Origin: Blastomyces gilchristii SLH14081
Lineage: Eukaryota; Ascomycota; Eurotiomycetes; Onygenales; Ajellomycetaceae
Assembly: GCF_000003855.2 (NCBI RefSeq)
Contig: NW_003101669.1
Span: 730,790-746,387 of the forward strand
Reading direction: 5' to 3'
Length of the DNA: 15,598 nt
Shown here: positions 9,180 through 15,598 of the stretch, piece by piece
Numbering within the stretch: position 1 is the stretch's first letter
Layout: each line of letters starts with the position of its first letter
Program-made: the position numbers and the translations under genes
Notes under the pieces: generated by a model
Database searches by the model: none
The model's input: only the letters and a program-made list of their open reading frames with translations
What the model was told of the DNA's origin: nothing

Positions 9180-10090
9180 GCTCTTATTCTTATAAACTAT
9201 GAGTATTCTTATTCATCTATGAAGTGTTTTCACTCAGATAACAGAGAGAGAGTGTTTCTAATAATATCTATATATTAATTTAAGAACTTTCTAAGAATAA
9301 AAATTTTTCAATTTTAATATCTTTATAAATAATATCTGATTACTACTGAGCTTCTTATGAGTATTTCTATGACTTCTCTGATCACTTTTTATCAGCTGAT
9401 GAAGCAGAGATATCACTGCTTATAACAGTGTCTTCATCTCTCTCAGTCTTATTATCACACCTGATCTTCAGATCAGCAGTCAATCTCATATCTTTTTCAG
9501 ATCAGTCTCTGACTTTAAGTAGTACAGTCTCTCTCTTTGCTGTAAGTCTTCTTATAAGTAATTTCTTATAGATTCTAGCTGATAGTTCTTATAAAGCTCT
9601 CAGTGTTGTCAGTGTCTTCTACAGCTCTGTAAGTCTACAATCACTCTCTCTCTATCTGCACAATCTTCAATCAGATATATGTAAATATATCTAGGTTTCT
9701 CATCAATGATTCTCACACTGCAGTACATTTTCACAATCTTATTATTAATAAGAGATGAATTCTCAGGTACCTGTAAAATCCAGATAATCAAGATAATACA
9801 AATGTTATGAATTCATGATGAGAGTTAATCTGAGCAGATAAGCTCTCTCTTCACATCTTAATTATTTTCAGACTGAATACTTCAGCATAACTGAGAAAGT
9901 AAACACAGCTTTATAAGAGATATCTAATCATATATGTAGATAGTCAGCTCTCAAGACTCTGCTACAACTGTGTATACTCTGATATTCAGCTTCTCTGAAG
10001 TCTGTGTATTTCTGATAGTCTTTATATCAAATGTAATAATTATCTGTACTGCAGATATAATACTCTCTGCTTCTTTAAAGAGAGAAATTA
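9180..10090 (-). pseudogene. Degraded minus-strand reading frame, family unknown
   Basis: On the minus strand a protein-like frame is visible. Its longest open part, 9791 down to 9609, begins at a TTG codon rather than ATG and reads VPENSSLINNKIVKMYCS, then IEDCADRERVIVDLQS. The same frame continues downstream with recurrent stops, for example QRERLYYLKSETDLKKI and IIRLREMKTLL, to about 9200. Amino-acid composition and TGA/TAA stops suggest a mutated coding region, probably of a mobile element. I do not recognise a domain. Ends are approximate. Confidence 0.4.
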
Positions 10091-10110
10091 ATAGTTATAA
10101 GAAAGTTAAG

Positions 10111-10309
10111 TGTTATAAGTATTGAGAGTGTAGATTTAAGTTTTCTTTATTTTTTCTTTATTAATCTCTAAATTGTGTTCACAGCTCTGTTTTTATTTCT
10201 TATTTTTTAGCTTTAATAAGAGTATGATTTCTTCTTCTCTTATATACACTATGAACTATTCATTTCAGTAGAAACTTATTATCTTGTAGACTAGAACTTG
10301 TAAATAACA
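10111..10309 (-). repeat. Candidate 3' LTR of gypsy B
   Basis: A 199-bp segment is bounded by the inverted termini TGTTA (10111-10115) and TAACA (10305-10309). It lies on the minus strand about 100 bp past the chromodomain remnant of gypsy B, where a 3' LTR should be. It contains GTATATAAGAG (complement around 10230-10242), a possible TATA box. No second copy is in the window and the polypurine tract is unclear, so this is position-based inference. Confidence 0.35.
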
Positions 10310-10399
10310 GTATTAATATCTTTATTATAATCAGATTCTTAGTGAAGACTGTATTATTCTGACTTATCAGAATTTATAGTATAAAAGTCATATCTTAGC

Positions 10400-10659
10400 T
10401 TCTATAGATATCTTATCTACTCAGATAATTCTTAAGTAAACTTATTTATCTTATTAGAATACTCTTATCACTGAATCTTAAATCAGAGCTTGTAATCTCA
10501 CTTCTCTGAGTTAATAATTTCTTTAATCTGATATTCTCTTTCACTCTCTAATACTTTGTAAATAGAGTAATGAGTCACAGAGTTCTCTTCTAAGAATTTC
10601 TTATATTCACAGAGTAAAGAGATATGAAAAATATTATATATCTATAACTCAGATAATAG
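10400..10659 (-). pseudogene. Gypsy B integrase end and chromodomain (3' half)
   Basis: Minus-strand translation from 10659 downward gives YNIFHISLL (10634-10611 region), the hallmark at the end of the fungal chromovirus integrase. A chromodomain-like segment EREYQIKEIINSEK follows (about 10541-10503), then a decayed remainder. The frame is the direct continuation of the integrase at 13171-13613 once the 2,495-bp insert and one duplication copy are removed: 147 nt, exactly 49 codons, separate the TGA codon at 13284-13282 from the His codon at 10626-10624. The segment after the chromodomain start has shifts or stops and is less certain. Confidence 0.78.
10644..10659. repeat. Target site duplication of the 2.5-kb retroposon, left copy
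   Basis: ATAACTCAGATAATAG is identical to 13155-13170 and abuts the tRNA-like 5' end. The first few bases could also be tail sequence at the right copy, so the true length is about 12-16 bp. Confidence 0.88.
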
Positions 10660-10740
10660 GCCAGCGTGGCCCAGTTGATAAGACTGGTAATCAAGGCCAC
10701 ACACATTAGAGATGTGTGGGTTCGAATCTCACCGCTGGCA
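10660..10740 (+). tRNA. tRNA-like head, class II (Ser-like)
   Basis: Acceptor strands GCCAGCG (10660-10666) and CGCTGGC (10733-10739) pair perfectly, followed by A and CC. The A box TGGCCCAGTTG is at 10667-10677. The T arm GTGGG-TTCGAAT-CTCAC (10716-10732) holds the B box and abuts the acceptor. CACACA-TTAGAGA-TGTGTG fits the long variable arm of a class II tRNA. The anticodon arm is damaged; GACTGGTAATC resembles serine tRNAs in layout. D-stem mispairs are explained by single G-to-A changes. Because it starts exactly at a target duplication and leads a larger unit, I take it as a retroposon head rather than a working tRNA gene. Confidence 0.6.
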
Positions 10741-11415
10741 CCTGTTACTTCTTACCCATGAAAGCTCTCATGTAATAGAAGCTGAGCCTAATTAGTAAGG
10801 CTTGATGCAGGGTAGAACTCTCTACTGCAAGCTAAGTCACTAGTTAAGCAAGATTCTGTGAACACTCACCAGAGCTGATATGAGATGCCAATGTCTCACT
10901 ATTCTACTATGCACCTGTCAAGGTTCTAACAATATAGAGCCAAGTCTAATGTAGTAGTTATACACTACTTAAGCAAGTCTCTAAAACTAGAATCATCATC
11001 AGAGCCTAGCTCCCTCTCAAATACAGAAAATGATTTTGAAAATCATCTGACTAGCAGGCCTAGACACACATCTAGGCTCTAGACAGAGCATTCTGATAGG
11101 CTAGAGCCTGCAAGCTCACTGTCAATCTCTAATACTGGCAGAGAGAACTGCAGTCATCAAGCCTATAATTAGTCTCTAACACAGAGTGAGGCCACAACAG
11201 CTGATTGATAGGCCTATGAGCATCTAATGAGGCCGAGATCAGCAACTGGAAGCTTGATGTGTACACTACCAAGTGAGTGATGGCAGCCACTAACTAACAT
11301 CCCTGGAAATTAGTGACTGGCCTGAGAGGACAGACACAGTGGTTGATTAATTATAGAGGATTAAATGTAATTAGCTTAAGATGCATTCTGCGGGTGACTA
11401 GAACCCGTAGTCATC
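10741..11415 (+). other. Structured, non-coding middle module of the chimeric retroposon
   Basis: No protein is recognisable. The module is richer in GG/CC than its surroundings and has several strong inverted repeats: ATGATTTT-G-AAAATCAT (about 11030), GCCTAG-ACACACAT-CTAGGC (about 11059-11078), and AGGCTCTAG with CTAGAGCCT (about 11074-11109). The first TTTT in the unit, a potential Pol III stop, is near 11034, so a Pol III transcript could be about 380 nt. Near its end (11363-11412) GGATTAAATGTA...TTCTGCGGGT...AGAACCC resembles the plus-strand sequence of the other SINE at 7659-7682, hinting at a captured SINE fragment in inverse orientation to this head. Confidence 0.6.
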
Positions 11416-12769
11416 TTCTATTAAAGCAATGAAAATTAAAGCTTCAATTCCTCCTCCTGCTATTAGATTTGAAAAGGCCTGTATGAACTATGCTCTGAGA
11501 GTTGTAAAGATAAGCTCAAATCATATAATCAGAGAAAGAGTCTCTTCTTCATTTTCATCAATTAACTCTGATAATGAACTGGATTGAAATAGATTTCTTG
11601 ATTAAAATGAAAATAACTCTTCAAAGAAAATGTCTTCTCAACTGTACAGACTATACTCTCTGATTAAAAATCAATTTTCTTCTTTAAATATTGAAAAAGT
11701 TGATTATGAGAAGTTATCTCTCTGAAGAGAAAAGCTTGAATCTCTTATAGACTTATAAATAAGTGAACTATTAAAAGAGAAAGAATATGAACAGTATTCA
11801 AAGAGAATTTCTACAATTAATATAAAAGACTCTATTCTGATTTATTCAGATGACTCAAAAAATAAGAACTTGAATAGATTAGGCACAGGAATTGCTTATA
11901 CTGAAGATAATATCAATTTTATCTCAGATTTCTGAAATCTAGGCTCTGAATGTGAAGTCTTTGATGCTGAACTATTTGTAATAGTGAAAGCTTTCAAACT
12001 CATTGAAATAAAATCTTATAAAAGAGGAAATTGTTTGAAAGAGATATGAATATTCTCTGATAGTCAAGCTGCTTTAAAAAGACTTAGAAATAGTCAGATT
12101 CATAATGATCAAATGAATCTTGAACTGATCTTAAACTCTATTTTGAAAATTCAAAAGAGAAGAATATCAAAGCTGATAATTCATCTACACTGAGTTCCTG
12201 CTTATATGAATATTCATAGCAATGAATTGGCTGATTCAGCTGTAAAAAAGAGTGCAGAATTAAGCAGATCTATTCAAAAAATTATATTCTGATCTTTTAT
12301 AAAGAGAAAAATAAAAGAATCTTATTTAGACAAGTGAAATGAAAGCTGGCAGAAACAAAAGAAGAGTATATATTATTCAAGATTTGAAACAAAACTCAAG
12401 TGAAAATCTTGTTTAATTAAATGTAAAAAGAAAATATTCTCATCTATAATACAGCTAAAACTAGAATATGACTATTTCAAATCTTATATACAAAGATTTG
12501 ATGATAGATTTGACTCAATAGAATGCTTATTCTGTAATATAAATGAGAATTCTGAGCATATTATAATGCACTGTGCATTATACAATAGTCTCAGAGCCAG
12601 ATTGAAAGAGAAGTATAATCTAAATCAATTAAATATGAGATTCTTATTCTCAACTGAGACAGGAATTAAATACTTAATAGACTTTCTATCAGAAACTCAA
12701 GCAGCTACAAGAAAATGGCTAAATTCAGAATTATCTGAATATGAAGAGAAGGAAATCAATCAGATATAG
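11416..12769 (+). pseudogene. 3' part of a Tad1-like LINE ORF2: linker, RNase H, zinc knuckle
   Basis: The frame starts inside the linker after the reverse transcriptase (ASIPPPAIRFEKACMNYALR from about 11438) and stays in register to a stop at 12769. RNase H follows: first Asp in IYSDDSK (11849), Glu in FDAELF (11969), Asp in IFSDSQAAL (12059), then IHSNELADSA with His 12215 and Asp 12233, so the catalytic acids survive. A zinc knuckle CLFC...H...C at 12524-12574 has C-x2-C-x7-H-x4-C spacing. I count ten in-frame stops, eight TGA (mostly at expected Trp) and two TAA, and no frameshift. The endonuclease and reverse transcriptase are absent. 12566-12769 is the last open piece. Confidence 0.88.
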
Positions 12770-13154
12770 TCTGTTAAAACAGCTATACACTCTCTTTTAA
12801 TAATTTGTTTTGTTATAGTCTCTCTTTACTTTATCTTTTTCTTTATCTTTTTCTTTCAATTTCTTTCTATCTATCTATTTAATGTGTCTATCTTTGAGAC
12901 TGTGTTCTTTTTCTCTTTTCCTTTGTCATGATATTATCAAATGATTTCAAAGTATCAAAAGATGTTAAAACACTGCAATTTGTAAACAGTTTTTGTATTC
13001 TGAGCTGGAATTTTCTGATTTTACATATCTGAAATTGATGAATGTATAATAGTTAACTTTACAGACATAGGAAAAACCCTGAGAACTAAAAGTTCTCAGG
13101 TAGATGTCATAGTCTCTGACTGCATACATCTATAATTGAAGAATAATAATAATA
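12770..13154 (+). other. 3' untranslated region and (AAT)n tail of the chimeric retroposon
   Basis: The region after the ORF is pyrimidine-rich at first (TCTTTTTCTTT runs at 12820-12870) and ends GAAGAATAATAATAAT before the duplication. The end resembles that of the SINE at 7368-7747 (minus strand GAAAGAATAATAAT). LINE enzymes often recognise such 3' ends, so this is the likely recognition region. Confidence 0.7.
13078..13100 (+). other. 10-bp stem-loop near the 3' end (possible RT recognition hairpin)
   Basis: CCTGAGAACT-AAA-AGTTCTCAGG is a perfect 10-bp stem with a 3-nt loop, 54 nt before the element end. Stringent-type LINE reverse transcriptases and their SINEs use 3' stem-loops; a function here is inference. 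Confidence 0.6.
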
Positions 13155-13170
13155 ATAACTCAGATAATAG
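13155..13170. repeat. Target site duplication of the 2.5-kb retroposon, right copy
   Basis: ATAACTCAGATAATAG follows the AAT tail and matches 10644-10659 exactly. Confidence 0.88.
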
Positions 13171-13613
13171 TTTCAATCTATAGAACTATAAGCTAACTTT
13201 CTTCATAATCTTATAAGACTCTGTTTATAAGAGATTCAGCTTCTTACTAAATCTCTGTATAATGATATTTTCTAGACTCAGTCAGACTCTATCATCTTTC
13301 TTAAAACTCTTTATAATATACTTAGAGTCATAGTATCTCTTCTGATACTCTTGAGTCTTTCTCAAGAATTCACAGACTTTCTCTCAGATCTTCTGAATTC
13401 TCTCAGTCTGTTCACAGATATTATCACACTCTATAGTGTACTCTCACAGATTCATCAAGATTATTCACAGATAAGTCTCAGTAAGTATCTTAAAGAGAGT
13501 TTTATCTGTACTGATATATTTTAAGTTATTATATACAAACTCTGTAAGTAATAATTAATATACTCAGTTATTCTGATTCTAATTGATAAAGCACTGCAGA
13601 TACTGTTTTAATA
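13171..13613 (-). pseudogene. Gypsy B integrase (5' half of the split copy)
   Basis: The minus-strand frame from about 13613 reads ILKQYLQCFIN (13614-13582 region), then TEFVYNNLKYISTDKTLFKI, EKVCEFLRKTQEYQKRYYDS and SFKKDDRV-stop-LSLENI. These match the end of the integrase core and the C-terminal domain of fungal chromoviruses, with TGA at Trp positions (for example 13284-13282). The Lys codon at 13608 and the TGA at 13284 are 108 codons apart in one frame. The reading stops abruptly near 13614 where the GC-richer island begins. The DDE core, RNase H, reverse transcriptase and gag of this copy are not in the window. Confidence 0.85.
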
Positions 13614-14145
13614 TCAAAAAAACCGCTCCACCACGAACTCGCTCGATTTTTCGAATAAGAACCCGCCGATAGATCCATCGAAAAGCCCTCGATCATACGA
13701 GCATTCTGACCCCATCGCCGACCGCATACCCCGTGTGGTGGTGGAGTTATCCAGCCAAACGTGAACCAGACGTCGTTCGGAACTCCTGCGTGGGATTATC
13801 CCCCATTCTCCCCTACCACACCACAACCCCGGGCCAAATTGCCATACAAATTGTAAGGTGAAGAGACCTAGCCGTATGCACCAATCTTCTCGATTTTGGA
13901 AGATCCCCGATCTGTAGTTGTGGAGATATCTGAGGAGCGACCTCCGCGAAAACCCTGTCCATCTTTGATGTTCCAAAACACCAACGCCAAGTCCCACCCT
14001 CGTATCGCCCTTCCCAATCTGGCCCATCCCCGGCAGAAAAATACAAAAAGATACCTCAGCGATAATATCAAGCACATAATCAATGAACAACGAGTCAACA
14101 GCACATCAACAACTATAAAATCAGTATACCCCAAGATCTGACTGA
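13614..14145. other. GC-richer non-decayed island of unknown origin
   Basis: About 530 bp here are full of CG, CC and GG, in contrast to both flanks, beginning with A7 then CCGCTCCACCACG. Overlapping open frames exist on both strands (158 codons on the minus strand at 14090-13614, beginning with TTG; 81 codons on the plus strand at 13896-14141), but none shows a domain I recognise. Overlap on both strands is expected of GC-richer DNA with few stops. TCCACCAC (13627-13634) and GTGGTGGA (13738-13745) form an inverted repeat. Possibilities are an unmutated short transposon, captured host DNA, or part of a LINE 5' region. Confidence 0.6.
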
Positions 14146-14477
14146 GCCTTTGATCCCTGCACAGTGAGATATATTAAATCTAGTTTTAATACCTCAATAT
14201 TCAATAGATTCTGCAAGGGATTGAGAACAGCAACACTAGGTTTCTATTGAATTTGAGAATTAACTCTATATTGATATAATCATTGACAAAGTCTTCTATT
14301 TTGAGATATAAATAACCAGTTCCTCTACATCCCGCTGGCAATATTTACATTATCATATAGAAACAGACTTATATTCTCTATAATATCAAGACTCTGAAGA
14401 GGGAAAGTCTTGATAGAGAGTATACAGTAGTGTATATCTTAGCAGTTTCTATCTCATTCTTCTGCAGCAGTTAATGC
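14146..14477. other. Intermediate-composition DNA with inverted repeats
   Basis: No gene is seen. Features are GATCCCTGCA (14151-14160) facing TGCAAGGGATT (14212-14222), and a hairpin TCAAGACT / AGTCTTGA near 14387-14415. GAGATATAAATAACC (about 14302-14316) is TATA-like. It keeps some CC/GG. It might be a remnant LTR, but I found no matching termini with a target duplication. Confidence 0.35.
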
Positions 14478-14492
14478 AAAAAAAAAAAAAAA
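14478..14492 (+). repeat. A15 homopolymer
   Basis: Fifteen consecutive A follow GTTAATGC. It could be the poly(A) end of a retroposed sequence to its left, but the flanking bases show no target duplication. Confidence 0.8.
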
Positions 14493-14510
14493 GATCTTAG
14501 AAATAGTTTT

Positions 14511-14960
14511 TTACTTCTCTTGAAAAAGTAAGATGTTTTTCTCTGAGTTTTACACAATATTCTTACAAAGAATTAAAAACAGAGTTATTTCCTGTCATAA
14601 TTTCATATTCTTTTAAGTAAGAATTACTTTTTCAGTGGCTGAAGAGCTTTCATTAATACTTAATTCTTTTTTACACTCTTTATTAACTGATTTGAGTTGC
14701 ACACTTGTTGTGTGAGAAGAATTGAATAATTTAGAATAAAATTGAATAGTTTTAATCAATTTCTCTGCAAAAAATTGATTTATTTTTTGTCAGTTTTTCT
14801 CTTAAAAACTGTCATATTATCTGATTTACTATTAATTGATATCACACTTTTCCTCACTGTATCTCAAGAAAGAGATTATAAAGATTTTATTAATTTATCT
14901 TAAAAATCAATTTTAGTTTATTAGATTCTCTTCAAAAATCTAACCTAGTTACTGAACTAG
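14511..14960. repeat. Second cluster of perfect short stem-loops
   Basis: Successive perfect stems: TTACTT/AAGTAA 14511-14531, AAGTAA-GAA-TTACTT 14615-14629, TTCAG-TGG-CTGAA 14631-14643, CACAC-TTGTT-GTGTG 14700-14714, AATCAATTT/AAATTGATT 14754-14780, CAGTTTTT-CTCTT-AAAAACTG 14791-14811, ATCTC/GAGAT 14861-14876, TTAGATT/AATCTAA 14921-14943, and CTAGTT-ACTG-AACTAG 14945-14960. They lie in a row rather than nested and precede tandem repeats and an ORF. They may be a structured 5' untranslated region of the element starting here. Confidence 0.6.
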
Positions 14961-15008
14961 TGTGAAAAAAATCAGGTGTTTTATACACAAAAGTCTGCTA
15001 TTCTTCTT

Positions 15009-15144
15009 TTGAAATAGTCTGATCAACTTTTCAATTGAAAACAGACTTAGAAACCTCTTAATTGAAACAGTCTGACCAACTTTTCAATTCAAAAGAGTTT
15101 AATAAATATCTCAATTGAATTAGTCTGACCAACTTTTCATTGAG
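15009..15144 (+). repeat. 53-bp tandem repeats, about 2.6 copies
   Basis: Units start at 15009, 15062 and 15115, each beginning TTGAA(A/T)N-AGTCTGA(C/T)CAACTTTTCA. The first unit holds a perfect 14-bp palindrome TTTTCAATTGAAAA (15028-15041) inside AGTCTG/CAGACT (15016-15021, 15042-15047). The array ends 8 bp before the ATG at 15153, so it is well placed to be a promoter or leader array, like the monomers of some LINE 5' regions. That role is inference. Confidence 0.8.
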
Positions 15145-15152
15145 TAAGAACA

Positions 15153-15530
15153 ATGAGTTCAAAAGTACACTTAGTTGATGTGGAAAAAGATGCTTTCTCA
15201 AATACTATTCCTGAGATTGAAATTCTGAAGAGAAGAAAGAAAGAAGAAATAGAGAAACAACAAGTTCTTGAAATACAGGAACTTGAAAAAGCAAGTAAAA
15301 TTCTTGAAAAGCAGTGTCTGAGTGAGATGAATGAAGAAGTTCTGTTAATTCTTCATACTCAGGCTAGACAACTACAGAAAGTGATCAAGTTCAAACTTGG
15401 AATTTCAAACACAGTTCAAAAAACTTTGAAAATTTCTAATATATCACTGACTCTTCTGTTGCTCTTCTTTCTTTCTACTTCTTCTTCTCTTCTTCTTAAA
15501 TCAGAAGAAAACATATGCTCAAGCAGCTGA
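15153..15530 (+). CDS. Coiled-coil ORF, possible LINE ORF1 (Gag-like), runs off the window after a stop
   Basis: A true ATG (AACAATGAG) opens 125 codons. Residues about 20-80 are Lys/Glu/Gln-rich with heptad-like spacing, suggesting a coiled coil (ILKRRKKEEIEKQQVLEIQE). A CTT-rich stretch gives a Leu/Ser tail at 100-118. After the TGA at 15528 the same frame continues SAASKPAISN and QNLLKIL up to the window end. An alternative frame gives KTYAQAA at about 15505. Ala/Pro-rich text with these motifs is common in the middle of ORF1 of fungal Tad1-type LINEs, so the stop may be a mutation (TGA at a Trp). No RNA-binding domain is visible within the window. It has few CC/GG, like the decayed elements. 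The family call is tentative. Confidence 0.45.
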   Translation: MSSKVHLVDVEKDAFSNTIPEIEILKRRKKEEIEKQQVLEIQELEKASKILEKQCLSEMNEEVLLILHTQARQLQKVIKFKLGISNTVQKTLKISNISLTLLLLFFLSTSSSLLLKSEENICSSS

Positions 15531-15598
15531 TCTGCTGCCTCTAAACCTGCTATCTCTAATCTACTATCTCAAAACCTACTTAAAATTCTGAGAAAACT

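Larger units (their letters stand above)
10660..13154 (+). mobile_element. tRNA-headed, LINE-tailed chimeric retroposon
   Basis: A 2,495-bp unit is flanked by a 16-bp direct repeat and sits inside gypsy B. In order it has a class II tRNA-like head (10660-10740), about 670 bp of structured sequence of unknown origin (10741-11415), the RT-RNase H linker, RNase H and zinc knuckle of a Tad1-like LINE in one frame (11416-12769), a 3' untranslated region with a 10-bp stem-loop, and a short AAT tail. No reverse transcriptase or endonuclease is present, so it moved by enzymes supplied in trans. It may be a giant SINE-like family or a one-off template-switch product; the sequence alone cannot decide. 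The LINE part has Trp-to-TGA decay; the front part keeps many GG/CC. Confidence 0.85.

Noticed and set aside
9609..9791. 60-codon minus-strand ORF as an intact small gene
   Set aside because: It starts with TTG and the same frame continues with many stops; better read as part of a decayed longer frame.
10660..10740. A functional host tRNA-Ser gene
   Set aside because: The acceptor and T arms are perfect, but the anticodon and D arms are damaged, and the sequence begins exactly at a target duplication as the head of a larger inserted unit.
13614..14090. 158-codon minus-strand ORF as a real gene
   Set aside because: It starts with TTG, overlaps other long frames on both strands, has no recognisable domain, and ends at the composition break.
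14183..14494. Solo LTR between the GC-richer island and the A15 run
   Set aside because: TATA-like and inverted motifs exist, but no TG...CA ends with a matching target duplication were found.
15009..15144. CRISPR array
   Set aside because: The units are contiguous 53-bp tandem repeats without unique spacers, in a eukaryotic repeat setting.

Overview
This window looks like a repeat-only, AT-rich compartment of a filamentous ascomycete (Pezizomycotina-type) genome. I see no intact host gene. The recognisable parts are retroelements of kinds common in such fungi: chromodomain Ty3/gypsy elements, a Tad1-like LINE and tRNA-headed SINE-like retroposons. All large elements carry heavy C-to-T / G-to-A decay. 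Trp positions read TGA again and again, while frames stay free of indels over kilobases. This is the look of repeat-induced point mutation (RIP). The target here is unusual: CpG and CpC/GpG are almost gone, while CpA/TpG and CpT/ApG remain abundant. The fungal assignment is inference from element types and decay pattern; no host marker is present.

Layout. 1-257: short CC/GG-rich sequence with repeated AAATGGGACC motifs. 263-5908: full-length Ty3/gypsy chromovirus (gypsy A, + strand) with two 309-bp LTRs and a perfect 5-bp target duplication GTAAG. 5914-7351: degraded DNA with a trinucleotide microsatellite. 7368-7747: 380-bp tRNA-related SINE-like element (- strand) with a 16-bp target duplication and an (AAT)n tail. 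7764-10110: decayed DNA with a cluster of perfect stem-loops and a degraded minus-strand reading frame. 10111-10659 and 13171-13613: two halves of a second chromovirus (gypsy B, - strand).

Gypsy B is split by the most interesting object, a 2,495-bp retroposon at 10660-13154 with a 16-bp target duplication. It starts with an almost complete class II (Ser-like) tRNA, continues with about 670 bp of structured sequence of unknown origin, then carries the RNase H and zinc-knuckle 3' end of a Tad1-like LINE, a 10-bp stem-loop and a short (AAT)n tail. Removing it with one duplication copy restores the gypsy B reading frame exactly, so its ends are well supported.

The right end holds a GC-richer, non-decayed island (13614-14145), A15, a second stem-loop cluster, three 53-bp tandem repeats and an ORF starting at 15153 that may be the first ORF of a LINE running off the window.

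Nesting order: gypsy B is older than the 2.5-kb retroposon inside it. The two AAT-tailed retroposons share a plan (tRNA-like head with A and B boxes, stem-loop near the 3' end, GAA(A)GAATAATAAT-type tail) and probably used the machinery of a related LINE.
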